A stretch of 64,000 nt of DNA. It comes from Bin87 sp965220095 (GTDB lineage Bacteria; Chloroflexota; Dehalococcoidia; Lucifugimonadales; UBA3495). The translations under genes were made by a program, and so were the position numbers. Position 1 is the stretch's first letter. Every line of letters begins with the position of its first letter. Location: the NCBI GenBank assembly GCA_965220095.1, contig OZ244805.1, forward strand, positions 744,001 to 808,000, read 5' to 3'. Of this stretch, positions 8,335 through 20,910 are shown one piece after another. The notes under the pieces are model-generated. The model was not told the origin of the DNA, made no database searches, and was given only the letters and a program-made list of their open reading frames with translations.

Positions 8335-10659
8335 ATGGTGGATTATCAACCCAATATGGTCTTGACCAGCGACCAAACTTTCAAGGTTGTAGGGACCCGG
8401 CCCATTCGCCACGACGGAGCCGATAAGGTAACCGGCATGGCCCGTTACAGCGCCGACCTGAACTTGCCGGGAATGTTGTTCGGCAAGGTTCTCCGCAGCC
8501 CGCACGCCCATGCCCGCATCAGGTCGATCAACACCAGCAAGGCCGAGGCCATGCCCGGAGTTCGCGCGGTTATTACCGGCGCCGACATCGTTGAACCAGC
8601 CGGGCGGGCGTCCGACATGGCGGAAGGCGCGATGGTGAATTTCAAATTCCTGAGCAATAACATAATGGCTCAGGAAAAGGCCCTGTACAAAGGCCACGCC
8701 ATTGCTGCCGTGGCCGCAGTTAACGCGCACCTGGCAGAAGAAGCGTTGGGTCTGATTGAGGTTGAATACGAGGTGTTGCCCCCGGTGATGCACGCTAGGG
8801 ATGCGATGGCCGACGGCGCCACGCTGGTTCACGAGCGGCTGGCGGCGTTCAACACGGCGTCGACCCGAGCCGGTGGCGTACTGGACGACGACGATAATTC
8901 CACCGGCACCAACATCGCCAACCATTTTGAGTTCAATATGGGCGACTTGGACGCCGGTTTCGCCGCCGCCGATGTGGTGGTTGAGCGCAGTGTCAGCACC
9001 TCCGCGGTGCACCAGGGTTACATCGAGCCCCATAGCGGAACGGCGATGTGGCACGACGACGGTATGCTAACGGTCTGGTCCAGCAGCCAGGGGCACTTCA
9101 CGGTGCGCGAACACACCGCCCGCCTGGTGGGTCTCCCGGTGTCGAAGGTGAAGGCCATCCCCATGGAAATCGGCGGCGGATTCGGCGCCAAGCTGGCCGT
9201 GTACATGGAACCGCTGGCGGCGCTGCTGGCCCGCAAGGCCCATGCTCCGGTCAAGGTTGCCATGAACCGCACCGAGGTGTTTGAAGCCACCGGCCCGACC
9301 TCCGGCACCGAAATATCCTGCAAGATTGGCGCAACCTCCGACGGCAAGATTGTCGCCGCCGACGTTAACCTGATTTTTGAAGCCGGCGCTTTCCCCGGAT
9401 CCCCGGTACCCGGCGCGGCCAACTGTGTTCTGTCTGCGTACGACATACCCAACACTCATATCGAAGGTTACGACATCGTTGTCAACCGACCCAAAACGGC
9501 GGCCTACCGCGCGCCAGGTTCTCCCGCCGCGGCGTTCTGCGTCGAAGTGGCGCTGGACGAACTGGCCGAGAAGCTGGGCATTGACCCCATCGACTTTCGC
9601 CTGATGAACAGCGCCAAAGAGGGTACTCGCCGGCCCACCGGCCCGCTGACGCCGAGGGTCGGGTATATCGAGACTCTCGAAGCGACCAAGGGGCACCCGC
9701 ACTATGCAGCGCCCAAGGGCGGCAAGCACCAGGGACGGGGGTTCGCCGCCGGATTCTGGGGCAACAACACCGGCCCGTCCAGCGCGGTTGCGGTCGTAAA
9801 TCCGGATGGCACCGTGAGCCTCACCGAAGGCTCGCCCGACATCGGGGGCACGCGTGCATCCGTCTCCCAGCAGCTGGCCGAGGTGTTGGGCATCGCGGTC
9901 GAGGATGTGAACCCCCAAATTGGCGATACCGACAGCATTGGCTTCACCTCCAACACCGGCGGCAGCAGCGTAACCTTCAAGACGGGTTTCGCCGCCTACA
10001 CCGCCGCGCACGACATCCGGCAACAGGTGATTGGCCGGGCGGCGCGAATCTGGGAGGTTGAAGAGGCAGACGTGGTGTTTGAAGATGGCGTCCTCACCCA
10101 CCGGGCCGACGACCAGCTGCGTCTCACGTTCCAGCAGTTGGCGGCGCGCCAGGTTCCCACCGGCGGCCCCATCGTGGGTCGCGGCGGCGTGAATCCGGGC
10201 GGAGCCGGGCCAGCCATCGCCAGCCACATCGTAGACGTGGAGGTGGATGTCGAAACCGGCAAGGTGGAAATCCTTCGCTATACCGCCGTGCAGGATGCCG
10301 GCAAGGCCATTCATCCGTCCTACGTGGAAGGCCAGATCCAGGGCGGCGTGGTGCAGGGCATTGGTTGGGCGCTCAACGAGGAGTATTACACCAGCGACGA
10401 CGGACACATGGTCAACTCCAGCTTCCTGGATTACCGGATGCCCACCAGCCTGGATTTGCCCATGATCGACACCTGCATCGTCGAGATTACCAACCCGACC
10501 CATCCTTACGGCGTGCGTGGCGTTGGCGAGGTGCCGATCGTGCCTCCCATGGCCGCCATCGCCAACGCCATCTACGACGCCATCGGCGTGCGTCTCACGG
10601 TGTTGCCCATGAACCCGGGCAGCGTGCTGGAGGCGCTGTGGGCGGCGGAAGGCAAATAA
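8335..10659 (+). CDS. Xanthine dehydrogenase-family molybdopterin-binding large subunit
   Basis: This 774-residue protein has the N-terminal a/b hammerhead (VGTRPIRHDGADKVTGMARYSADL) and then the molybdopterin-binding domain with IGGGFGAKLAVYMEP, AYRAPGSPAAAF and the C-terminal GVRGVGEVPIVPP. The Glu near 732 matches the catalytic glutamate of the XDH/CO dehydrogenase/aldehyde oxidoreductase superfamily. A GGAGGAAACG ribosome site precedes the ATG. The family normally works with a 2Fe-2S subunit and an FAD subunit, and neither is encoded next to it. Instead a MoaD/ThiS-like gene follows 53 bp downstream. The substrate, a hydroxylated heterocycle or aldehyde, is unknown. Confidence 0.9.
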   Translation: MVDYQPNMVLTSDQTFKVVGTRPIRHDGADKVTGMARYSADLNLPGMLFGKVLRSPHAHARIRSINTSKAEAMPGVRAVITGADIVEPAGRASDMAEGAMVNFKFLSNNIMAQEKALYKGHAIAAVAAVNAHLAEEALGLIEVEYEVLPPVMHARDAMADGATLVHERLAAFNTASTRAGGVLDDDDNSTGTNIANHFEFNMGDLDAGFAAADVVVERSVSTSAVHQGYIEPHSGTAMWHDDGMLTVWSSSQGHFTVREHTARLVGLPVSKVKAIPMEIGGGFGAKLAVYMEPLAALLARKAHAPVKVAMNRTEVFEATGPTSGTEISCKIGATSDGKIVAADVNLIFEAGAFPGSPVPGAANCVLSAYDIPNTHIEGYDIVVNRPKTAAYRAPGSPAAAFCVEVALDELAEKLGIDPIDFRLMNSAKEGTRRPTGPLTPRVGYIETLEATKGHPHYAAPKGGKHQGRGFAAGFWGNNTGPSSAVAVVNPDGTVSLTEGSPDIGGTRASVSQQLAEVLGIAVEDVNPQIGDTDSIGFTSNTGGSSVTFKTGFAAYTAAHDIRQQVIGRAARIWEVEEADVVFEDGVLTHRADDQLRLTFQQLAARQVPTGGPIVGRGGVNPGGAGPAIASHIVDVEVDVETGKVEILRYTAVQDAGKAIHPSYVEGQIQGGVVQGIGWALNEEYYTSDDGHMVNSSFLDYRMPTSLDLPMIDTCIVEITNPTHPYGVRGVGEVPIVPPMAAIANAIYDAIGVRLTVLPMNPGSVLEALWAAEGK

Positions 10660-10712
10660 GCCGTCGCTCCCACCGTCGTTTTTCGAATCTCGCCCGGTAA
10701 GCAGGTGCCAGC

Positions 10713-10982
10713 ATGGCCGACGTTTGGATACCGCCTCAGATGCAGCGCAGCGTCGGAACACCCGAAAGGGTGCAGGCGTCCGGCGCCACCGTGCGCCAGG
10801 TGATCAACAACCTGGAAACCCTGCATCCGGGTATCAAGGAACTGCTGTACGACGAAGAAACGGACGACGTAACCCCGGGCCTGGCGGTAATCGTTGACGG
10901 CGAGGTCAGCCAACTCGGCCTGCTGGAGCGGGTCAACGAGGACAGCGAGATGCACTTCCTGCCGGCCATCGGCGGAGGCTAG
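10713..10982 (+). CDS. MoaD/ThiS-like ubiquitin-fold sulfur carrier
   Basis: This 89-residue protein contains the ubiquitin-like pattern ATVRQVINNLETLHPGIKELL and NEDSEMHFLPAIGGG, ending in the Gly-Gly tail that is adenylated and thiocarboxylated in MoaD and ThiS. MoaD is the small subunit of molybdopterin synthase. Its position directly behind a molybdopterin enzyme suggests a dedicated cofactor-sulfur carrier, or a carrier acting on the enzyme's cofactor, but this is inference. No activating enzyme (MoeB-like) is adjacent. Confidence 0.8.
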   Translation: MADVWIPPQMQRSVGTPERVQASGATVRQVINNLETLHPGIKELLYDEETDDVTPGLAVIVDGEVSQLGLLERVNEDSEMHFLPAIGGG

Positions 10983-11026
10983 CGCCAGGGCAACAAGCGC
11001 CCAACCCTGGCCAACGGCCAAGGAAA

Positions 11027-11056
11027 CAGAGCCGGAGCGTATCTGCTCCGGCTCTG
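11027..11056 (+). terminator. GC-rich hairpin after the MoaD-like gene
   Basis: A 12-bp perfect stem (CAGAGCCGGAGC and its complement) with a 6-nt loop is followed by GTAATTT. The T tract is weak, so termination is likely but not certain. Confidence 0.55.
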
Positions 11057-11102
11057 GTAATTTATGTGACTGGACGATGGCAACGTCATTCGGGAAACCG
11101 AG

Positions 11103-11877
11103 TCAGGGCAAATGAACCTCGCGTGTACTCCGGCCCCGCCTGGTATCCGGCGGCAACTGCGCCCGAACCGGCTTTCCACTAATCCGCAGGTATTCGTCAA
11201 CGTCGCTCCGAGTGTTGCCGCCACCGTTTGGCAAATCTACGATGGTTGCCAGAGCGTCCGGGGTGGAGCCCAGCGTCAGGTAGCCGTCGCGCCGGACGCA
11301 ACCTGGCGAGTAGGCCGTGTTACCCACCACCGAAGCGAGGTCGAATTCAACAGCTTCTGCATCCGCGCCGACATCGACGGCATCGGATCCGACCAAGAGA
11401 AAGGATTCGACCAGCCCGGAATTTCATCCAGGCGCCGCGCCGGGCGGTTTCGCTTACCAGCGACGAATTCGACCCTCCCCCAACCTTCAAATTACAAGGC
11501 GGCGGTGGATAACTCAGGGCTAACCCAGGGCAAAACCTCTTGCTCGGCATCCATGCCTGCTCCGTCGCCAATGTCATCCAGCAGGTCTGGTACTGCGTCA
11601 TGGAATCCCGGCAATTCATCAAACTGGCATCAAATGTGGAGCAGGTACCGGCGCTGACCTCCGCCGGGGCGTGCGTGCGCCGGGGCGTGCGTGCGCTGGG
11701 ATTGAGGGTCAACCAGCTGTAGAGCAGCACGTCCTCTGGGAGGTATTGCGCGGCGTTATCGGGTTCAGAACCACTGATGCCGAGAATGCCGATCACGCCA
11801 AACCAGACCAGCGCGCAGATCGCGACGACGGCGACCACGATTGCGCCGATGGCTACACCGGTCAGTTTCACTATCAT
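11103..11877 (-). pseudogene. Decayed membrane-anchored protein, DUF3352-like
   Basis: The N-terminus is intact: a membrane helix (IGAIVVAVVAICALVWFGVIGIL) followed by YLPEDVLLYSWLTLNPS, which resembles DUF3352 proteins. After that the reading jumps between frames. A middle part reads DIGDGAGMDAEQEVLPWVSPEL and the end reads EFDLASVVGNTAYSPG...GYLTLGSTPDALATIV, in different frames and with an internal stop. About 250 codons remain of a family usually near 500 residues. One lesion is an exact 16-bp tandem duplication at 11662-11693. Family assignment is by pattern only. Confidence 0.6.
11662..11693. repeat. 16-bp exact tandem duplication
   Basis: Two adjacent copies of CGCCGGGGCGTGCGTG lie inside the DUF3352-like pseudogene. 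Sixteen bases is not a multiple of three, so the duplication shifts the frame. Confidence 0.9.
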
Positions 11878-12013
11878 CGGCCATTAGCATCCGATGTATG
11901 AACAATGTGACTGACGTACTATTTGGCGCATCGCAGGCGCAGGCGTGTATTTTGCCGCTCGTTCGGTTCGGACACCTGACTCGACCGCTTCTCGGCAAGT
12001 TGCAACGCCACGG

Positions 12014-12042
12014 TTGACACGGTTTGGCAGTAGGGTTACATT
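12014..12042 (+). promoter_or_regulatory. Sigma70-type promoter of the cobalamin operon
   Basis: A perfect -35 box TTGACA (12014-12019) is followed after 17 bp by TACATT (12037-12042). Transcription would start near 12049, just ahead of the cobalamin riboswitch. Confidence 0.75.
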
Positions 12043-12049
12043 GTCGGAG

Positions 12050-12256
12050 CGGTTCAGGCCGCAACTTCTTAACAACCTATTCCCAGGCATCGGGCGCCAA
12101 CGAACCAAGCTCAGGCTTAATGGGGAAGGCGGTGAAAGTCCGCCGCGGTTGCGCCACTGTAAGCGGGAAGCCAGACGGCAATCGTCATCGCCGTAACAAC
12201 CAGACGGTGGCGAATCCGGAAGGCCCAGGCCGCGAGCCAGGAATCCTGCCCGATGT
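12050..12256 (+). promoter_or_regulatory. Cobalamin (AdoCbl) riboswitch aptamer
   Basis: The core GGCGGTGAAAGTCCGCCGCG, then GCGCCACTGTAAGCGG and the B12 box AGCCAGGAATCCTGCC (12235-12250), occur in the order and spacing of the cobalamin riboswitch. It lies in the 5' leader of cbiE-cobN, with a matching promoter upstream and a terminator-like hairpin downstream. High cobalamin should therefore switch the operon off. The 5' boundary is approximate. The 541 bp from 11878 to 12418 otherwise contain no gene. Confidence 0.9.
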
Positions 12257-12361
12257 TTTACTGGAACTCTACTCTGCGCCCAACAGGGTCGTTCCCCTGC
12301 GGCATCCGCCACCCGGTCAGAACGGTGTTGATGCCCACGCCGCCAACCAGGTGGCATCTCG

Positions 12362-12392
12362 ACCCTGGCGAACCTGTTGCGTCAGGGTTTTC
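12362..12392 (+). terminator. Putative riboswitch expression-platform terminator
   Basis: A 9-bp stem (ACCCTGGCG with CGTCAGGGT, one G-U pair) and a 9-nt loop are followed by TTTCG. It sits between the aptamer and the cbiE start, where a transcriptional terminator would be expected. The U tract is short, so translational control is also possible. Confidence 0.5.
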
Positions 12393-12418
12393 GCATTGCA
12401 TCACCCAGTCAAAATCAT

Positions 12419-13117
12419 ATGAACACTGCCAACACTGGAACCAAAATCACCGTGGTCGCCGTCGGCCCCGGCGACCCGGACATGCTGACCCTCAAGGGCC
12501 GGCAAGCTCTGGAACAGGCTGACGTGGTGGTCGGGTTCAAGACGGTTTTGGATGTGGTGGCGGGACGCACCGGCAACGCCGACGTCCGGCCCATGGCGTA
12601 CCGGGACCAGGAAGCGGTGCTGGATTACGCCCAGGAGCAGGCGCAACTAGGCAAGGATTGCGTGGTGTGCGTGTGGGGCGACCTGAACGTGTCCGCCAAG
12701 GAACTGCTGAATCGAGTGCGTCGGCGCGCCGATACCGTTGAGCTGATTCCCGGTGTGAGCAGTATCCAGATGGCCTGCGCCCGCGCTGGCATCTCGCTGG
12801 AAGAGTCCGTATTCATTACGTTGCATCAACGGTGGGATCAGGGTTCAGAGCTGGGTGAGCTGGTGGAAATGCTCAACCAGGGCCGGCGTAACGTCATTCT
12901 CCTGCCGCGCCCCTACGACTTCATGCCGCCCGCAATTGCCGCTAACGCCATCACCGATGGCGCCAGCGCCGACCATCCGGTAACCGTGTACCAGCGCCTG
13001 ACCCTGCCCGACGAACAGCGCTGGGACGGCACACTGGCCGAATGCGCCCAACTGCCCGACGACTTCAGCGACCTGTCCATCATGGTTTTCCCCCGCGACA
13101 GCGAGCGCGACGACTAA
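12419..13117 (+). CDS. cbiE: Cobalt-precorrin-7 (C5)-methyltransferase CbiE
   Basis: The 232-residue protein opens with ITVVAVGPGDPDMLTLKG, the SAM-dependent tetrapyrrole methylase fold signature, and has VELIPGVSSIQMACARAGISLEE followed by FITLHQRW, which is typical of CbiE rather than other methylases of this fold. CbiE methylates C5 of precorrin-7 in corrin-ring synthesis; the partner CbiT domain is not fused and not adjacent. It is the first gene after the riboswitch, and cobN starts 3 bp after its stop. The ATG at 12419 was chosen because homology starts there; no strong ribosome site is visible. Confidence 0.85.
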   Translation: MNTANTGTKITVVAVGPGDPDMLTLKGRQALEQADVVVGFKTVLDVVAGRTGNADVRPMAYRDQEAVLDYAQEQAQLGKDCVVCVWGDLNVSAKELLNRVRRRADTVELIPGVSSIQMACARAGISLEESVFITLHQRWDQGSELGELVEMLNQGRRNVILLPRPYDFMPPAIAANAITDGASADHPVTVYQRLTLPDEQRWDGTLAECAQLPDDFSDLSIMVFPRDSERDD

Positions 13118-13120
13118 CCG

Positions 13121-17002
<3,882 letters not shown>

Positions 17003-17033
17003 GCGGCGGCCTGCGGTCAGGAGGATGTTTCGC

Positions 17034-17444
17034 ATGGAAAACACGTTGGATTTGTTGCAGGAACTGGCCAGGAACCCCAAGATGATGTGGGTAGTGGGCG
17101 GCGGCTCGGTGGTCAGCGAAAACCACGCTGGCGGCATTCAGGAGCCCGAAGTTCACAACGGTTGGGCTACGGTGGAAGCCGACAACTGGCACTTTCATCT
17201 GCAGCTGGAGCAAATTGATGGCATCCAGTTCGTCGAGGCAATGAGCCACGGCGACCTGAAGTCCTACTACGTCCGGTTCTCGAAGAATTGGGAAGAAACG
17301 CTGGTGCGCTGCTACTTCCCCAATCCGCACTTGGACGACGATGAAAAGCGCACCGAGATGCAACCCGACAAGCTGCAGGCCTTTGAAGAGGCCCGGGACC
17401 GTTGGGTGGGCAAAGAGGAGAACCTGATATTCGTGCAGCGTTAA
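17034..17444 (+). CDS. Conserved small protein in the cobalamin cluster, function unknown
   Basis: This 136-residue soluble protein starts MENTLDLLQELARNPKMMWVV behind an AGGAGG nine bases upstream; an alternative ATG at 17025 abuts that site and is less likely. It has alternating beta-type stretches (WATVEADNWHFHLQLEQI, SYYVRFSKNWEETLVRCYF) and a charged C-terminus. The pattern vaguely recalls the small heme-utilisation (HutX/ChuX-like) fold, but I cannot assign it. It sits 31 bp after cobN and before cbtB, so a role in tetrapyrrole or cobalt handling is a reasonable guess. Confidence 0.7.
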   Translation: MENTLDLLQELARNPKMMWVVGGGSVVSENHAGGIQEPEVHNGWATVEADNWHFHLQLEQIDGIQFVEAMSHGDLKSYYVRFSKNWEETLVRCYFPNPHLDDDEKRTEMQPDKLQAFEEARDRWVGKEENLIFVQR

Positions 17445-17481
17445 CCACGGCATCAACCGCGCCGACCCGGTGCGCTTGAGG

Positions 17482-17510
17482 TTGTGATACCGCGAGCGAA
17501 GTCGTACAAT
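17482..17510 (+). promoter_or_regulatory. Putative promoter upstream of cbtB
   Basis: TTGTGA (17482-17487) and TACAAT (17505-17510) are separated by 17 bp. The boxes lie 66 bp before the cbtB start, so the transporter genes may have their own transcript. No second cobalamin riboswitch could be recognised here. Confidence 0.45.
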
Positions 17511-17575
17511 AAGCAGCCGTTGCGCTGCGTAGCAACCTGCCCGCAAGGGTAATTTGGCAGAAGGAGTAACACATC

Positions 17576-17776
17576 ATGGCAATCATCAATCGTTTCCTTT
17601 CCACGACCAATACCGCCGCTTGGGCGCCCTGGCTGGTGGTGGGCGCCCTGGCGCTCTACATGGTCGGCTACGTTGACGGCGGCGTGCACGCCGCGGCAGT
17701 TGGATCCCCCGGTGTCTTGGGCACCGTGCATGAGTTCTTCCACCACGCCCGCCACGTTGCCTTTATGTGCCACTAG
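17576..17776 (+). CDS. cbtB: Cobalt transporter subunit CbtB
   Basis: The 66-residue protein has one membrane helix (WAPWLVVGALALYMVGYV) and a C-terminal histidine-rich tail (HEFFHHARHVAFMCH), the layout of CbtB, proposed to bind cobalt for the CbtA permease. The AAGGAG ribosome site is well placed. cbtA follows after 184 bp. Regulation of CbtAB by B12 is known in other bacteria and fits this locus. Confidence 0.85.
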   Translation: MAIINRFLSTTNTAAWAPWLVVGALALYMVGYVDGGVHAAAVGSPGVLGTVHEFFHHARHVAFMCH

Positions 17777-17786
17777 CCAAATAGGT

Positions 17787-17811
17787 GTCCGGTGCCTGTG
17801 CTGCACCGGAC
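17787..17811 (+). terminator. Hairpin between cbtB and cbtA
   Basis: A perfect 9-bp stem (GTCCGGTGC and its complement) with a 7-nt loop starts 10 bp after the cbtB stop and is followed by AATTAG. It may be a partial terminator or an RNA-stabilising structure that sets the cbtB:cbtA ratio. Confidence 0.45.
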
Positions 17812-17960
17812 AATTAGCTGAGGCTGGTTTCACCGCGGTGGCGCTCACTGTAGCGTCGGGAGGAGACCCGTGAATCCGCTGGAGCTGTCAATGTAACCGG
17901 GGACGGTCAGTCGAATCGTCCCTGAGTTGTGACAGTTGTTGGAGTCACAGGAGTTGTAAT

Positions 17961-18725
17961 ATGGATCGCATCCTCCCGACCGCCCTACTCATGGGCGTGA
18001 TCGTAGGTTTCCTGGTCGCCGCCTTCATGAACATCTTCAATGTTCCCGTAATGGAGTGGGCTATCGAACTTGAAGGTACAGCGGCGGCAGAGGTTGACGG
18101 CGGCGCAGAGACAGCGTTGCCGTTGTCTGCCCTGACCACACTAGGCGGCCAACGGATCGGCATGAGCCTGGCGTTCGCCGTCATTGGCGTTTTGTACGCA
18201 GCCGTTTTCACCGGTCTCTATCATCTGATGCGCCGCGCTACACCCGGCTGGAGTCCCTGGGCGTGGGCATCCATCGCCGGTCTGCTGGGATTCTGGGCGG
18301 TGTCGATGTTCACCCAGATCAAATTCCCCTTGAACCCGCCTGGCGTGGGTAGCGAGGGAACTTTGCTGGCTCGACAGGGCTTTCAGTTTATATTCATGGC
18401 GGTTTCGACTATATCCGTGGCCCTGGTGCTGTACGGGGTGGGGTTCGTAAACCGCAACAACAGTGGCAACGCCCGCTGGATTCGTTATGCCGGCATCGGC
18501 TTGGCCTATGCGGTGGTGGGATTGCTCCTGGCCTTTGCCATCCCCAGCGTGCGCGACACAGTCCCCGACTGGCTGCCACAAGAATTGACGATTTTGTTCC
18601 GCAGCTTCACCGCTGCCGGTCATTTCCTTCTGTGGATAGGCATTGCCCTGGCGACCGTGGGATACCGCGCGTATCGGGAGCGGGGTATTCACGCCTTTCC
18701 GAATTCCGCCGCCGCGACCGGCTAA
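17961..18725 (+). CDS. cbtA: Cobalt transporter permease CbtA
   Basis: The 254-residue protein has a helix at the N-terminus (ILPTALLMGVIVGFLVAAFM) and four further hydrophobic segments, giving the five or so helices expected of CbtA. The cbtB-cbtA order is also the usual one. It should form the membrane channel for cobalt uptake to feed the adjacent cobaltochelatase. A CAGGAG ribosome site lies before the ATG. Transport of another metal cannot be excluded from sequence. Confidence 0.8.
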   Translation: MDRILPTALLMGVIVGFLVAAFMNIFNVPVMEWAIELEGTAAAEVDGGAETALPLSALTTLGGQRIGMSLAFAVIGVLYAAVFTGLYHLMRRATPGWSPWAWASIAGLLGFWAVSMFTQIKFPLNPPGVGSEGTLLARQGFQFIFMAVSTISVALVLYGVGFVNRNNSGNARWIRYAGIGLAYAVVGLLLAFAIPSVRDTVPDWLPQELTILFRSFTAAGHFLLWIGIALATVGYRAYRERGIHAFPNSAAATG

Positions 18726-18755
18726 TCCGCCGGCCGTGACGATACGAGGATCCGC

Positions 18756-20852
18756 TTGACCCAGCCAAACACCTCGCGCGAACCGCGATTTCCCTTCACG
18801 GCCATCGTCGGCCAGCGGTCGATGAAGCGTGCGCTGTTGCTCAACGCCATCAACCCCCGCATCGGCGGCGTGTTGATCCGGGGCAAAAAGGGCACTGCCA
18901 AAAGTACGGCCGTTCGTTCTCTGGCAGCCCTGTTGCCGGAAGTTCCTGTCGTGCCCGGTTGCCAATACAGTTGCCGGCCAGACGCCCCGCAACCGGTGTG
19001 CGACTGGTGCCAGCAGGGCGGCTCCGCCGGGGTGGCCGCTTCAACCCGCCAGGTCCGCATCGTGGATTTGCCGGTGGGAGCAACCGAAGATCGGCTGGTA
19101 GGTTCCCTGGACATCGAGCAGGCCATCAAAACTGGCGAGAAGAACTTTGAGCCCGGCCTCATTGCGGTGGCCCACCGGGGGATCCTCTACATCGACGAGG
19201 TGAACCTGCTCAACGACCATCTGGTGGACGTGTTGCTCGACGCGGCGGCGTTGGGCCGCAACTACGTCGAGCGCGAGGGAGTGTCAGTTAGCCACGAAGC
19301 GGAATTTATGCTCGTGGGCACCATGAACCCGGAAGAGGGTGACCTGCGTCCGCAGTTGCTGGACCGGTTTGGCCTGGCCGTGGAGGTGGACGGGGTTTTC
19401 CAACCCGTAGAGCGGCGGGAGGTGGTGCGGCGGCGCATCTCCTACGAGGCCGAGCCCTTCGGGTTTATGGACGGTTGGGAGGAAGCGGAAGGTTCTGAAC
19501 GCGCGCGCATCATCAGCAGCCAGCAGCGGTTGCCGGATGTGGTGGTGCCCGAAGACATCCTGGAACTCATCACCGATATTTGCGCCGAGTACCAGGTCGA
19601 TGGACTGCGCGGCGACATCGTGATGTATAAAACGGCCAGCACCATTGCCGCCTACGAAGGCCGCACCGTGGTAGATGTTGAAGATGTACGGGAAGCCGCG
19701 TTGATGGCATTGCTGCATCGGCAACGTCGTCAGCCCTTCCAGCAGCCGCATCTGGTTACCGAGCAACTCGATAATATGCTGGAGGAGTTCCAGAACCAGT
19801 CCCGCGACCGGGAATCATCACAAGGTGATGACTCCGGTAACGACGACAGTGGCGACGGAGAAGGTGATAGTCCGCCACCCCCGCCAGATGCAGCAGACGA
19901 ACCGGATGACGGCGCCGACCCGCCCCACGACGACACCGCCGGCGCCGGCGACGAGTGGTACGAAGTAGGCGACCCATACGCCGTCCAGAACCTGCAGGTT
20001 CAGCCTCCCGACCGCCGCGCGCGCCGCGCCTCCGGACGCCGAGCCACGTCGGTTAGCAGCGACTCCTCCGGGCGTTACGTGGGCGCCCGGGAACCACGGG
20101 CTGCTGTCACCGATCTGGCTCTGGATGCCACGTTGCGAGCGGCAGCGCCGCATCAAAACGCCCGCCGCCTGGTCGCTGGCCCGGACGCCAGCGCCTTCCT
20201 GATCGAACCGTGGGACGTGCGGGAGAAGGTGCGCGAAACCCGCACCGGCAGCCTGATTCTCTTCGTGGTGGACGCCAGCGGTTCAATGGGCGCCCAACGC
20301 CGCATGGTCGCCGTGAAGGGGGCGGTGATGTCGTTGCTGCTGGACGCATACCAAAGACGCGATCGGGTCGGGTTGATCGCCTTCCGGGGCACGTCGGCGC
20401 AACTGCTGTTGCCACCCACCGGCAGCGTGGAAATGGCGCAGTGGCAGCTCCAGGATATGCCCACCGGCGGTCGCACGCCTCTCGCCAGCGGCCTCTATCT
20501 GGCAATGGAAGTGCTGGAAAGGGAGCGGATGAAAGACCGGGACGTGCTGCCGCTGCTGGTGCTGCTCTCCGATGGGCGGGCCAACATGGCGCTGTCCGGC
20601 GAGCAGGTCGGCTACGGCGCTGCTGCGTACAACGAGGTGGAAAACCTGGCCGGGATGGTGGCCGATGCCCGCATCCCCGCCGTGGTGGTGGACACCGAGC
20701 AGGACTTCATCAAGCTGGAACTGGCCAAGTCCATTGCTGAAGCCATGTCCGCCCGATATATCCGGCTGGACGAATTGGCCGCCGACAGCCTGGCAGCGGC
20801 GGTGCGCCAGGAGATGCCGGCGGATGCCTCCACGGAGCCTGTGATACCATAA
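18756..20852 (+). CDS. Cobaltochelatase ATPase subunit, ChlI-ChlD fusion type
   Basis: At 698 residues this is a fused AAA+/VWA chelatase subunit. The Walker A GKKGTAKST is near residue 42, a Cys-rich insert (CQYSCRPDAP..CDWCQQG) follows, Walker B ILYIDEVNLL is near 142 and NPEEGDLRPQLLDRFGL near 195. An acidic/proline linker spans about 350-400 and a VWA domain with the MIDAS motif DASGSMG begins near 505. It would power cobalt insertion by CobN in place of separate CobS and CobT. The start is TTG at 18756 behind ACGAGGA, with no better ATG. It ends the cobalamin cluster, 30 bp after cbtA. Confidence 0.85.
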   Translation: MTQPNTSREPRFPFTAIVGQRSMKRALLLNAINPRIGGVLIRGKKGTAKSTAVRSLAALLPEVPVVPGCQYSCRPDAPQPVCDWCQQGGSAGVAASTRQVRIVDLPVGATEDRLVGSLDIEQAIKTGEKNFEPGLIAVAHRGILYIDEVNLLNDHLVDVLLDAAALGRNYVEREGVSVSHEAEFMLVGTMNPEEGDLRPQLLDRFGLAVEVDGVFQPVERREVVRRRISYEAEPFGFMDGWEEAEGSERARIISSQQRLPDVVVPEDILELITDICAEYQVDGLRGDIVMYKTASTIAAYEGRTVVDVEDVREAALMALLHRQRRQPFQQPHLVTEQLDNMLEEFQNQSRDRESSQGDDSGNDDSGDGEGDSPPPPPDAADEPDDGADPPHDDTAGAGDEWYEVGDPYAVQNLQVQPPDRRARRASGRRATSVSSDSSGRYVGAREPRAAVTDLALDATLRAAAPHQNARRLVAGPDASAFLIEPWDVREKVRETRTGSLILFVVDASGSMGAQRRMVAVKGAVMSLLLDAYQRRDRVGLIAFRGTSAQLLLPPTGSVEMAQWQLQDMPTGGRTPLASGLYLAMEVLERERMKDRDVLPLLVLLSDGRANMALSGEQVGYGAAAYNEVENLAGMVADARIPAVVVDTEQDFIKLELAKSIAEAMSARYIRLDELAADSLAAAVRQEMPADASTEPVIP

Positions 20853-20910
20853 TTGGCGAGATTCAGCTGCCGGCATGGGCCGGTAAATTCACTGGTTTCC
20901 CGAGGAAAAC

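Noticed and set aside
9067..10761. 564-residue ORF antisense to the molybdopterin enzyme
   Set aside because: It is a GC-rich shadow of the real gene; the plus strand has full family motifs.
17820..17900. Second cobalamin riboswitch before cbtA
   Set aside because: CGCTCACTGTAGCG faintly resembles the core, but the B12 box and the flanking helices are missing.
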